Of a stretch of DNA of 64,000 nucleotides, positions 43,361 through 54,494 are shown one piece after another (the stretch's first letter is position 1; every line of letters starts with the position of its first letter). The notes under the pieces were generated by a model that saw nothing but the letters and a program-made list of their open reading frames with translations, did not search any database and was not told the DNA's origin. Origin of the DNA: Rutidosis leptorrhynchoides (taxonomy: Eukaryota; Streptophyta; Magnoliopsida; Asterales; Asteraceae); assembly GCF_046630445.1 (NCBI RefSeq), contig NC_092337.1, positions 365,744,001 to 365,808,000 of the forward strand, given 5' to 3'. The translations under genes and the position numbers were made by a program.

Positions 43361-43829
43361 TGATAGTGCTCCAAATGAACATATATTTAGTAGCAATATC
43401 CTTCCGATATGTAAAGTTTTCAGTTGCAATTGTTCCATTTTCAAGTAATATTTGTTTAAATAAATAAGTGCGAAGACAAAAGGCGAAAACGACGATTTGA
43501 AGACGCAAACATCCAAAAAGCTCAAATGTACAAGATACAATCCAAGTGGTTCAATTTATTGATAAGAAACATCTAAAAATGACAAGAGTACAAGTTGCGG
43601 AACGCAAAGTACAAGATATTAAATTATACGAAAGGACGTTCGAAAATCCGGAACCGGGACCTGAGCCAACTATCAACGCCCGACGCAACGGACTAAAAAT
43701 TATGAGTCAACTATGCACAAGAATATAATATAATATTTAAATAATTATATAAATTATTTATATATTATATATATTTAAATATAACGTCGACAAGCAAATG
43801 GCCAAAATTTGGTGAGCTGAATTCCTGAC

Positions 43830-43877
43830 CTCCGCACTCGCGGAGCATTTAGCCTTTAAACCTCCACGATCGCGGAG
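43830..43877 (+). promoter_or_regulatory. Promoter-proximal palindromes, element E 5' LTR
   Basis: CTCCGCACTCGCGGAG (43830-43845) and CTCCACGATCGCGGAG (43862-43877), 54 and 22 bp upstream of the TATA box. Copies are at 49969-50016. Related palindromes recur in the leader at 45551-45567 and 45586-45599. Confidence 0.55.
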
Positions 43878-43898
43878 CACACCAGGATCAAAATTTCC

Positions 43899-43907
43899 TA
43901 TAAAAGG
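43899..43907 (+). promoter_or_regulatory. TATA box, element E 5' LTR
   Basis: TATAAAAGG, a strong match, with the copy at 50038-50046. Transcription would start near 43930, where GAGTTCAACACAC follows. Confidence 0.7.
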
Positions 43908-43980
43908 CACGAGCTTGCTGCCGAGTTCAACACACAAAATAAATAAATAATAATAATAATACTCCTCTGTAATAATAATA

Positions 43981-43988
43981 AATATATA

Positions 43989-44061
<73 letters not shown>
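43981..44061. repeat. (TA)n microsatellite in element E 5' LTR
   Basis: About 80 bp of mostly TA, shorter (about 48 bp) in the 3' LTR at 50121-50168. Confidence 0.95.
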
Positions 44062-44064
<3 letters not shown>

Positions 44065-45383
44065 TAGTGTAGTTTTATATTAGATTAGTTTGGGTTATGT
44101 AAAGGTTATTTTACGGGTTTTAAAGTCGAAGTTCTGTCTGTGTAAAACTACGCGATAAATACTCAATGTAAGTTATGTTCTCCTTTTTAAATTAATGTCT
44201 TGTAACTAAGTTATTATTATGCTTATTTAAGCCGAAGTAATCATGATGTTGGGCTAAAAATATTAAAATTGGGTAATTGGGCTTTGTACCATAATTGGGG
44301 TTTAGACAAAAGAACGACAGTTGTGGAAATTAGACTATGGGCTATTAATGGGCTTTATATTTGTTTAACTAAATGATAGTTTGTTAATTTTAATATAAAG
44401 ATTTACAATTGGACGTACCTATAAATAGCCATATACACTCGATCGGACACGATGGGCGGGATATTTATATGTACGAATAATCGTTCATTTAACCGGACAC
44501 GGGAATGAATTAATAGTCTATGAAATTATTAAAACAGGGGTGAAATTATGTACAAGGACACTTGGCATAATTGATAACAAAGTATTAAAACCTTGGATTA
44601 CACGCAGTCGATATCCTGGTGTAATTATTAAACAAAGTATTAAGACCTTGTTACAGTTTAAGTCCCCAATTAGTTGGAATATTTGACTTCGGATATAAGG
44701 ATAATTTGACTAGGACAGTCGCACTTTATATTTATGACTGATGGACTGTTATGGACAAAAACCAGACGGGCATATTAAATAATCCAGGACAAAGGACAAT
44801 TAACCCATGGGAATAAACTAAAATCAACACGTCAAACATCATGATTATGGAAGTTTAAATAAGCATAATTCTTTTATTTTCATATTTAATTGCACTTCTA
44901 ATTATCGCTCTTTTATTTATTGTCATTGTATTTAATTGCACTTTTAATTATCGTACTTTTTAATTATCGCACTTTTATATATCGCAATTTTATTATCGTT
45001 ATTTACTTTATGCTTTAAATTAAGTTGTATTTATTTTTAATATTTTACATTAGGTTTTAACTGCGACTAAAGTTTTAAAATCGATAAACCGGTCATTAAA
45101 TGGTAAACCCCCTTTTATATATTATTATATATAATTATAAATATTTTGTACAAATATAGTTAATTAAAATATAGTGTACAATAAGCCCGCTCCCTGTGGA
45201 ACGAACCGGACTTACTAAAAACTATACTACTCTACGATTAGGTACACTGCCTATAGTATTGTAGCAAGGTTTAGGTATATCCATCTGTAAATAAATATCT
45301 TGTGTAAAATTGTATCGTATTTAATAGTTTTTCCTAGTAAAATATAAGCTATTTCATATACGCCTCGCATAACATCAAGTTTT

Positions 45384-45400
45384 TGGCGCCGCTGCCGGGG
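45384..45400 (+). promoter_or_regulatory. Primer binding site of element E
   Basis: TGGCGCCGCTGCCGGGG, one base from the Asp-tRNA-type site TGGCGCCGTTGCCGGGG used by Athila/Tat elements. It lies six bases after the LTR end. Confidence 0.9.
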
Positions 45401-46510
45401 AAATTGGCAAAACGCTATATTTTTTATTTTTAATATATATTTGTGTAAATATTTTTATATATAATTTTTAGAAAAACGATATAAAATTTAAAAAAAAAAA
45501 ATATTTCAGAACCTGTCGAATGAAACCAGCACCTCATTTGAATTATCACCCTCCGCGACTCGCGGAGTTCTCCTGGCACGTGGCACCGCACTCGCGGAGC
45601 CGTCTGACACGAGCCTGGTCCAGCAATTAATACGATTTAGGTTTTAATTAATTATTATTATTATTATTAAACCTAATTAGGTTTTATATATAATATTATT
45701 TAGTTTAAGTTTTTAATTAATTTGTAATATTAAGTTTTATTATTATTTTTAATTATATAAATTAATACTTTTTAATAAATAATATAAAAATAATATTTTT
45801 ATAAAAATTGTAACCTTAAGTTTTATTTTTACTTTTTGTTTTTCTAATCGTTTAATCGAAATTTGTATATTTATCATTCGTAATTAGTTTTAAACTTAGT
45901 TCTTATCGTAGTTATTTTATATTTCTAGATTTTTAGGCTTTGCCTTAAAATCCCTTAAGTGCTTTTTCTTTAGATTAAAATTTAGGTGCTTTAGAATTTT
46001 GCGACGCAGTTTTTAGATTTTAGTGCCTAATTAAGTTATTGCCGTTTTGGATATAGAATTCCTTTAAGCTTTAATACCTTTAGGCGCAACTTTTTAGATT
46101 TAATTTTTAGACTTTTAAGTTTCGACGTTTTTCTTTCTTATTTTTATTTTTCGACGTTTTTCGACGCGCACTCTTTTTCTTTCTTATTTCTCGACGATCT
46201 AGTTTTTAGGACATAGAATTTTCTATTTCTTCTCTAAAATTTCAAAAACGAAAAATTATTTTAAGCGGTTAAATTGATAGACATCCAAATTTTCTGGTTC
46301 GTAGTAATAGTTAGATTTGTTAGTGGCTGAGTGGTGAGCTTCCGATTTAAAGGGTTCTGGCTCCCTGCTGCATCTATTGGCTATTCGAAACGTGGGCAAA
46401 AGCAGAAAAGTCTATTAATTTGATAACTTATATAATTTTTATTTTTATAACTAATAGGATAATTAAGTAAATGCACCACATTGTAGCTAAAATTTGATAA
46501 TAAGCGCATT
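45401..46510 (+). other. Untranslated leader of element E
   Basis: 1.1 kb without a gene, very T- and A-rich. It has two GC palindromes near its start (45551-45567, a 17-mer with 8-bp perfect arms, and 45586-45599). Repeated TTTTTAGATTTTA and TTTCGACG motifs lie at 45900-46200. Confidence 0.6.
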
Positions 46511-47656
46511 ATGGAAAATCTCGAGAATATTTTGGAAACTCTTTATGACATCCGAAATCAATTTAATCAATACTTTCAAACGGGTGTTGATGACAATTCG
46601 TTCGGTCAATCTTGGATCACGAATGACGAATCAATAACTGGTTGTGAAATCTGTGGAGATTATCACTCAACATGGGAATGTTATTATTACGTTCCTATGG
46701 AAAATTATGCACCCATAGAACCTGAATGGAATGATTATGAGGAATACAATTCAATTTGGGATTATTCCCAAGAATATATCCAAACTCAACAACCAGAAGA
46801 CGAGAAAAATTATGTGCCTAAAAATTCTTTAGATTATATGAAAATTAAACTCGAAGAAATTAATGCTCAAAATGAACAAATGATAGAGTTTGTAAATCGG
46901 CAAGCTGAAACTCTATCAGATTACACACCTGTTGATCTGAGGAGTCGTGTGCAAGAAAATCTCATATCATCGAATTTTGATGAATTCGAGAGCTCCGAAA
47001 TCACCAACTGTCCCGATGATACTTTTTATTCAGCTTTACCAATTTCACAACATATCGACACATTAGCCTCTACCGACGAAATCATCGATCAATCAATGAA
47101 TGAAGAAGAAGTAACGGTGACAAATTGGTACTCTTGGGAAAACGATAACGTTGAAAACTTTACTCCCGAGACCAAAGTGGTGGGACCGATAAGTACCGTT
47201 AATGAAAAAGAATCTACTTCGATCCCGAAATTTACCATTCCACAACCTTCCAACCCAATATTCTCAATAGACGAGTCATCTACCGAAGATGAACTACGAG
47301 CTGTAATAGATAATGACACCTCGGATTTCACCCAATTGGGTAATAGAGGTGAAACCTTTGATCCCGAGAATGAACGGAAGGAAATGTTAGGAATTGTCCA
47401 CCCTATAGAAATATGTATGTCGGTGTATATCGATCCATTTGACCAAGAACCAGAAAAGAGACATATCCATTTACTAAAAGCTACACTTAAAAAAGAATTA
47501 AGTAGTGACGATCGGGTGGTTCTAAACTTTAAACCCATTGATATATTATACATCACCCGAGATGTAAATAACTGGCTCACTATTATAATTCGTGGAACTT
47601 ATTCTACCGACTTCACATGTCGTCAGCTAAGTGTGGGGAAGTCTAACCCCACTTAA
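46511..47656 (+). CDS. Single ORF of element E, gag-like with CCHC-type knuckle
   Basis: An intact 381-codon frame and the only one in E. Residues 45-57 form C-x2-C-G-x2-H-x4-C (CEICGDYHSTWEC), the spacing seen in Athila-type Gag knuckles, but here it lies near the N-terminus rather than after a capsid domain. Residues 60-105 are Tyr/Glu/Trp-rich, 110-145 may form a coiled coil, and the middle is acidic and Ser/Thr-rich. The last ~80 residues form a compact hydrophobic/basic domain with 'VLNFKPIDILYI' and 'WLTIIIRGTYS', which I do not recognise. The frame ends in a polypurine-like GTGTGGGGAAG. It could be a nucleocapsid-like protein for packaging E RNA. The open state in an element without pol suggests recent selection or youth. 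Confidence 0.7.
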   Translation: MENLENILETLYDIRNQFNQYFQTGVDDNSFGQSWITNDESITGCEICGDYHSTWECYYYVPMENYAPIEPEWNDYEEYNSIWDYSQEYIQTQQPEDEKNYVPKNSLDYMKIKLEEINAQNEQMIEFVNRQAETLSDYTPVDLRSRVQENLISSNFDEFESSEITNCPDDTFYSALPISQHIDTLASTDEIIDQSMNEEEVTVTNWYSWENDNVENFTPETKVVGPISTVNEKESTSIPKFTIPQPSNPIFSIDESSTEDELRAVIDNDTSDFTQLGNRGETFDPENERKEMLGIVHPIEICMSVYIDPFDQEPEKRHIHLLKATLKKELSSDDRVVLNFKPIDILYITRDVNNWLTIIIRGTYSTDFTCRQLSVGKSNPT

Positions 47657-49484
47657 CGTTAAATTAGGGGTTCGGGTTAGTGCATAACTCGTTAATAAAC
47701 ATGCATGATGAGTAAGGGTAAAAGACGCATTTGCAAAAATTAGCAAACAGTTCAGAAAAGCGACTGTTTTTGAAGAAAAACATGTGTGATAAAACAAGAA
47801 GGAATGAACGATGAGGCGCGCCATCTATCATTCGACGAGCTATGAAATTACAAACTGGGTATTTTTAATCACTTTTCTACACTTATCACCCTCGTGAATT
47901 TATAATTATAGTCTGATTTCATGCAAATGAGGGCATTGCATGATCTCAAGTGTGGGGAAGGGTTATAAATTCTCTCGGGTTTGCACTTGGTTTATTTGCC
48001 AAATTTTGTAAAAATTTGAAAATTTTTCAAATAAATGAATTCAAAATCATGTTTATACATATTTATGAACGATAAAACTAGGTGTTAATGCCGAAATTAT
48101 TGTTACCTCGGAAAGGACATAAATTGAGAAACAACTAAAACGCTTGAATTTATTTATTAAATATAAAAAGACGCATGATAAAAGCCAAGTCTGGGGAGAA
48201 TGTACCAAGTTATTCAATTAAAAACTATCTATCATATGTTTCTGTGAAGTTATTGCAGGTGCTTCTGTTTTGGACTAAATTAACTGTTTTACCCGATTTA
48301 TTGTAATACTTTTGAAATAATAGATGGATCTACACGATGAATCAATTCCATCATTAAAAGGAAGAAAAGTCTTCCGAAAAAGACACGCGCTTCTTGATTT
48401 AGGTCAAAAAGTTGTCGTCCAGACCGGCTGTAGAGTCTACGAAAAACCATGAAAAGTTTTCTCAAAAATCAGCTGGAAATCCACGGACCTCAGCATCAAA
48501 CAGGGTCGCCATGTGGTCAGACTTATCCTAACCATGAAAGGATCTGTCTTGTAAAATGGGGAGGGCGCCGTGCAAATTAGCTTGATAAGACTAATGAATC
48601 AAACCCCCAGAAAAGATAATCTCCTTAAAAGATCAAAAAATCAGCTTTTAAGACTGATATTACTCAATCCTCAAGATTGACTTTTAAAGATTGAGAATTA
48701 CAAACTCATGGAATTCGATGATATCTAAACTCGAGCTTGAACGAGAAAATATTTTGATCAAAATTAAAACCGATTTGTTTTCTGAAAACCTATTTTCAAT
48801 GCGTTCATTACCATTGAACGTAAAATCCTAGAAATTTACCTGGAATTCATTAGGTCACCTGAACCAAATTGGGTGTCAACCGTAAGAACGGTGGTTGCAT
48901 AGCATGGTCGAAGACAGGACCTTGTGCCAGACCGAAAAATCATAGGATGATCTTTACTATTGCTCCTACAAAGGATAGTAATAGCATCCGACACATTTTT
49001 GGACCATAATCAAATGCATGTCATTAGACATTGCCTTAACAGTTGCTTGTTCAACGCTTTCCTTTACAACCGGATGGTAGTTTGCCGAAAGGTAATATAC
49101 GGAGCAAGTATACTGGACGTGTTGCTTTCCTAATACAAGGTTAGTAAGTGGGTAACACAAAACCGCAAGTGTTGAGCTAAAATTTTCAAATCTGAAACCC
49201 ACAAAAACCCACAAAAATATTTTGCAACACCGGTGAAGGGTTATTCCGGAAAACTTATCTAGGGTAAAAGCTAGATTGAATTTTCAAAAGATCAAACATT
49301 TTCATAAAGATCCAATTTCCTAAAGGATCTAAATTTTCATAGTCATGTGGGACTGTAAACCACAACGTTACTATCATTGTTTACCGCCCTATCAAAATCA
49401 CTGATGTATAAAGTGTGAAGAATAAAGAAGTGATTCGTGTAATTTAATTTCAAGTTCTGTATTGCTTGAGGACAAGCAACGTTC
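47657..49484 (+). other. 3' non-coding interior of element E
   Basis: No supported gene. It contains polypurine-like copies at 47629-47641, 47948-47960 and 48187-48198 besides the functional tract. The long stretch matches the right flank of F (41520-43360). Antisense open frames here are short and unsupported. Confidence 0.6.
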
Positions 49485-49499
49485 AAGTGTGGGGATATT
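49485..49499 (+). promoter_or_regulatory. Polypurine tract of element E
   Basis: AAGTGTGGGGATATT directly before the 3' LTR, preceded by TTGCTTGAGGACAAGCAA, a stem-like motif common before the 3' LTR in Athila-type elements. Confidence 0.8.
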
Positions 49500-50116
49500 T
49501 GATAGTGCTCCAAATGAACATATATTTAGTAGCAATATCCTTTCGATATGTAAAGTTTTCAGTTGCAATTGTTCCATTTTCAAGTAATATTTGTTTAAAT
49601 AAATAAGTGCGAAGACAAAAGGCGAAAACGACGATTTGAAGATGCAAACGTCCAAAAAGCTCAAATGTACAAGATACAATCCAAGTGGTTCAATTTATTG
49701 ATAAGAAACATCTAAAAATGACAAGAGTACAAGTTGCGGAACGCAAAGTACAAGATATTAAATTATACGAAAGGACGTTAGAAAATCCGGAACCGGGACC
49801 TGAGCCAACTATCAACGCCCGACGCAACGGACTAAAAATTATGAGTCAACTATGCACAAGAATATAATATAATATTTAAATAATTATATAAATTATTTAT
49901 ATATTATATATATTTAAATATAACGTCGACAAGCAAATGGCCAAAATTTGGTGAGCTGAATTCCTGACCTCCGCACTCGCGGAGCATTTAGCCTTTAAAC
50001 CTCCACGATCGCGGAGCACACCAGGATCAAAATTTCCTATAAAAGGCACGAGCTTGCTGCCGAGTTCAACACACAAAATAAATAAATAATAATAATAATA
50101 CTCCTCTGTAATAATA

Positions 50117-50172
<56 letters not shown>

Positions 50173-50267
50173 TAGTGTAGTTTTATATTAGATTAGTTTG
50201 GGTTATGTAAAGGTTATTTTACGGGTTTTAAAGTCGAAGTTCTGTCTGTGTAAAACTACGCGATAAA
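49500..50267 (+). mobile_element. 3' LTR of element E, first piece
   Basis: Matches 43361-44160 with few changes, including palindromes, TATA box and a shorter TA tract. It stops at ATAAA (50263-50267), where D is inserted. Confidence 0.95.
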
Positions 50268-53200
50268 TGTAGTGACCCGAACTTTTCCATGTTTATATAT
50301 ATTAATTGAGATTGATATTTACATGATTAAATTTTTCCAACATGTTAAGCAATCAAACTTGTTAAGACTTGATTAATTGAAATATGTTTCATATAGACAA
50401 TTGACCACCTAAGTTGATCGGTGATTCACGAACGTTAAAACTTGTAAAAACTATATGATGACATATATATGGATATATATATATATATATATATAGTTAA
50501 CATGATACTATGATAAGAAAACATATCATAAAGTATATTAACAATGAACTACATATGTAAAAACAAGACTACTAACTTAATGATTTTTAAACGAGACATA
50601 TATGTAACGATTATCGTTGTAAAGACATTTAATATATATATATATCATATTAAGAGATATTCATACATGATAATATCATGATAATATAATAATTTAAAAT
50701 CTCATTTGATATTATAAACATTGGGTTAACAACATTTAACAAGATCGTTAACCTAAAGGTTTCAAAACAACACTTACATGTAACGATTAACGATGACTTA
50801 ACGACTCAGTTAAAATGTATATACATGTAGTGTTTTAATATGTATTTATACACTTTTGAAAGACTTCAATACACTTATCAAAATACTTCTACTTAACAAA
50901 AATGCTTACAATTACATCCTCGTTCAGTTTCATCAACAATTCTACTCGTATGCACCCGTATTCGTACTCGTACAATACACAGCTTTTAGATGTATGTACT
51001 ATTGGTATATACACTCTAATTATCAGCTCTTAGCAGCCCATGTGAGTCACCTAACACATGTAGGAACCATCATTTGGCAACTAGCATGAAATATCTCATA
51101 AAATTACAAAAATATGAGTAATCATTCATGACTTATTTACATGAAAACAAAATTACATATCCTTTATATCTAATCCATACACCAACGACCAAAAACACAT
51201 ACAAACACTTTCATTCTTCAATTTTCTTCATCTAATTGATCTCTCTCAAGTTCTATCTTCAAGTTCTAAGTGTTCTTCATAAATTCCAAAAGTTCTAGTT
51301 TCATAAAATCAAGAATACTTTCAAGTTTGCTAGCTCACTTCCAATCTTGTAAGGTGATCATCCAACCTCAAGAAATCTTTGTTTCTTACAGTAGGTTATC
51401 ATTCTAATACAAGGTAATAATCATATTCAAACTTTGGTTCAATTTCTATAACTATAACAATCTTATTTCAAGTGATGATCTTACTTGAACTTGTTTTCGT
51501 GTCATGATTCTGCTTCAAGAACTTCGAGCCATCCAAGGATCCATTGAAGCTAGATCCATTTTTCTCTTTTCCAGTAGGTTTATCCAAGGAAATTAAGGTA
51601 GTAATGATGTTCATAACATCATTCGATTCATACATATAAAGTTATCTTATTCGAAGGTTTAAACTTGTAATCACTAGAACATAGTTTAGTTAATTCTAAA
51701 CTTGTTCGCAAACAAAAGTTAATCCTTCTAACTTGACTTTTAAAATCAACTAAACACATGTTCTATATCTATATGATATGCTAACTTAATGATTTAAAAC
51801 CTGGAAACACGAAAAACACCGTAAAACCGGATTTACGCCGTCGTAGTAACACCGCGGGCTGTCTTGGGTTAGTTAATTAAAAACTATGATAAACTTTGAT
51901 TTAAAAGTTGTTATTCTGAGAAAATAATTTTTATTATGAACATGAAACTATATCCAAAAATTATAGTTAAACTCAAAGTGGAAGTATGTTTTCTAAAATG
52001 GTCATCTAGACGTCGTTCTTTCGACTGAAATGACTACCTTTACAAAAACGACTTGTAACTTATTTTTCCGACTATAAACCTATACTTTTTCTGTTTAGAT
52101 TCATAAAATAGAGTTCAATATGAAATCATAGCAATTTGATTCACTCAAAACGGATTTAAAATGAAGAAGTTATGGGTAAAACAAGATTGGATAATTTTTC
52201 TCATTTTAGCTACGTGAAAATTGGTAACAAATCTATTCCAACCATAACTTAATCAACTTGTATTGTATATTATGTAATCTTGAGATACCATAGACACGTA
52301 TACAATGTTTCGACCTATCATGTCGACACATCTATATATATTTCGGAACAACCATAGACACTCTATATGTGAATGTTGGAGTTAGCTATACAGGGTTGAG
52401 GTTGATTCCAAAATATATATAGTTTGAGTTGTGATCAATACTGAGATACGTATACACTGGGTCGTGGATTGATTCAAGATAATATTTATAGATTTATTTC
52501 TGTACATCTAAGTGTGGACAACTAGTTATAGGTTACTAAAGAGGACAGCTGACTTAATAAACTTAAAACATCAAAATATATTAAAAGTGTTGTAAATATA
52601 TTTTGAACATACTTTAATATATATGTATATATTGTTATAGGTTCGTGAATCAACAGTGGCCAAGTCTTACTTCCCGACGAAGTAAAAATCTGTGAAAGTG
52701 AGTTATAGTCCCACTTTTAAAATCTAATATTTTTGGGATGAGAATACATGCAGGTTTTATAAATGATTTACAAAATAGACACAAGTACGTGAAACTACAT
52801 TCTATGGTTGAATTATCGAAATCGAATATGCCCCTTTTTATTAAGTCTGGTAATCTAATAATTAGGGAACAGACACCCTAATTGACGCGAATCCTAAAGA
52901 TAGATCTATTGGGCCTAACAAACCCCATCCAAAGTACCGGATGCTTTAGTACTTCGAAATTTATATCATATCCGAAGGGTGTCCCGGAGTGATGGGGATA
53001 TTCTTATATATGCATCTTGTTATTGTCGGTTACCAGGTGTTCACCATATGAATGATTTTTATCTCTATGTATGGGATGTGTATTGAAATATGAAATCTTG
53101 TGGTCTATTGTTACGATTTGATATATATAGGTTAAACCTATAACTCACCAACATTTTTGTTGACGTTTAAAGCATGTTTATTCTCAGGTGAATATTAAGA

Positions 53201-53531
53201 GCTTCCGCTGTTGCATACTAAAATAAGGACAAGATTTGGAGTCCATGTTTGTATGATATTGTGTAAAAACTGCATTCAAGAAACTGATTTCGATGTAACA
53301 TATTTGTATTGTAAACCATTATGTAATGGTCATGTGTAAACAGGATATTTTAGATTATCATTATTTGATAATCTACGTAAAGCTTTTTAAACCTTTATTT
53401 ATGAAATAAAGGTTATGGTTTGTTTTAAAAATGAATGCAGTCTTTGAAAAACGTCTCATATAGAGGTCAAAACCTCGCAACGAAATCAATTAATATGGAA
53501 CGTTTTTAATCAATAAGAACGGGACATTTCA
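50268..53531 (+). mobile_element. 5' LTR of element D
   Basis: 3264 bp. A weak TATA candidate TTTATATCTA near 51163 is followed by CA-rich leader-like sequence. A block at 52293-52436 is shared with the interiors of B and C. The putative intron is at 52698-53187. The open frame 50856-51089 recurs at 60710-60943 in the 3' LTR and is not supported as a gene. Confidence 0.95.
52698..53187 (+). other. Putative LTR intron, element D
   Basis: AAA|GTGAGTTATAG donor at 52698 and TTTATTCTCAG|GT acceptor ending 53187 (490 nt). Motif-based inference. Confidence 0.4.
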
Positions 53532-53533
53532 GT

Positions 53534-53545
53534 TGGTATCAGAGC
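53534..53545 (+). promoter_or_regulatory. Primer binding site of element D
   Basis: TGGTATCAGAGC, initiator-Met type, two bases after the LTR end. Confidence 0.95.
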
Positions 53546-53740
53546 GTTGGTCTTAGAGAACCAGAAAATTTGCATTAGTGTGTCTTATCGAGTTTGTTAG
53601 GATGTATTAGTGAGTCTGGACTTCGACCGTGTTTTCTTTAAAAATGATTGCTTAACATTTTTGTTGGAAACTATATATTTTTAACATATGAATATTATGT
53701 GATATATTAATCTCTTAACGTGTTTGATATTATGTGATAG

Positions 53741-54358
53741 ATGTCTACCTCTAGAACAAGTCCCATTGACTCACCTAATAATAATGAAGAGTCAAATGTA
53801 AATTGGAATGATTTGTGGACTGATTCACAAGTTCCCGAAGAGGAACCGGAAGAAGAGTCGGAACCGGAAGAAGAATCGGAACCGGAAGAAGAATCGGAAC
53901 CGGATGAAGAAATAGAACCGGTGGGGGAAATAATAAAACGGTTAAGTAAAAGAAAATCCTCAACCAACCGACCAAAGTTAATTATGGTCAATGGTGTTTC
54001 CGCCAAGGAAGCAAAATATTGGGAGGATTACCAATTCTCCGATGAATTGGATTCCGACGAGAATTTCGATGATGTTATAGAAATTACCCCAACTGAATTT
54101 AAAAAGGCAAAAGAAAATAATAAGGGAAAGGGCATAAAAATAGAGAAATCTAATTCCAACCCCGATGAACTTTATATGTATCGTCAACCCCCGAAGTCCT
54201 TAAGTTGTAACAATGACCCGGGAACCTCTAAACCACCAGGTTTTTCTAAACCAATGTGGACAACGACGGCTCGTATTAGGGGAACATCATATATCCCTAG
54301 AAACTTGGCAAAACGAACCAAAACCGAAGAAGAAGAAGAAACGAGCGAGTCGGAATAA
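53741..54358 (+). CDS. Acidic pre-gag ORF of element D, unknown function
   Basis: An intact 205-codon frame, the first after the primer site. Residues about 32-62 are tandem Glu/Pro units (EPEEES repeated), making a very acidic block. Then comes a basic KRLSKRK stretch (about 67-73), a Ser/Asp/Glu-rich middle with 'KYWEDYQFSDELDSDENFDD', a Lys-rich segment, and a C-terminus with RTKTEEEEETSESE. Low complexity suggests disorder, and the KR clusters could act as nuclear signals. It shares no clear motif with the pre-gag proteins of A and B, although it sits at the same place. The Glu/Pro repeat is also open on the minus strand, which I regard as a shadow. Confidence 0.7.
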   Translation: MSTSRTSPIDSPNNNEESNVNWNDLWTDSQVPEEEPEEESEPEEESEPEEESEPDEEIEPVGEIIKRLSKRKSSTNRPKLIMVNGVSAKEAKYWEDYQFSDELDSDENFDDVIEITPTEFKKAKENNKGKGIKIEKSNSNPDELYMYRQPPKSLSCNNDPGTSKPPGFSKPMWTTTARIRGTSYIPRNLAKRTKTEEEEETSESE

Positions 54359-54463
54359 GATAGTTGTATTCGTGTGGTGTAATATATGTAATATAGTGTT
54401 CTTATGCTTTATGATATATGTAAAAATTGCTTGTATTAATAAGTATTTTTTTATGAAACTAAC

Positions 54464-54480
54464 TCTTGTCTATTTTACAG
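54464..54480 (+). promoter_or_regulatory. Candidate splice acceptor before the F-box ORF
   Basis: CTTGTCTATTTTACAG, a pyrimidine-rich run ending CAG at 54480, 14 nt upstream of the F-box start codon. It fits a plant 3' splice site and would place the F-box ORF first in a spliced mRNA. No RNA evidence is available. Confidence 0.45.
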
Positions 54481-54494
54481 TTTAAAAACACAAA

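Larger units (their letters stand above)
43361..45377 (+). mobile_element. 5' LTR of element E
   Basis: 2.0 kb, matching 49500-50267 and 63391-64000. Promoter-like order: palindromes at 43830-43845 and 43862-43877, TATAAAAGG at 43899, then a (TA)n tract at 43981-44061. The 3' part has ATCGCA/TTATCG-type AT-rich sequence and ends at CATAACATCA. The open frame at 43546-43728 recurs in the 3' LTR and is probably non-coding. Confidence 0.92.

Noticed and set aside
47089..47580. 163-codon antisense ORF
   Set aside because: Lies wholly opposite the better supported 381-codon ORF of element E, with Ser-rich shadow composition.
53707..54006. Antisense Ser/Gly-rich ORF over the acidic repeat of D
   Set aside because: Shadow of the GAAGAA/CCGGAA repeat. 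The sense frame is longer and lies in the element's coding order.
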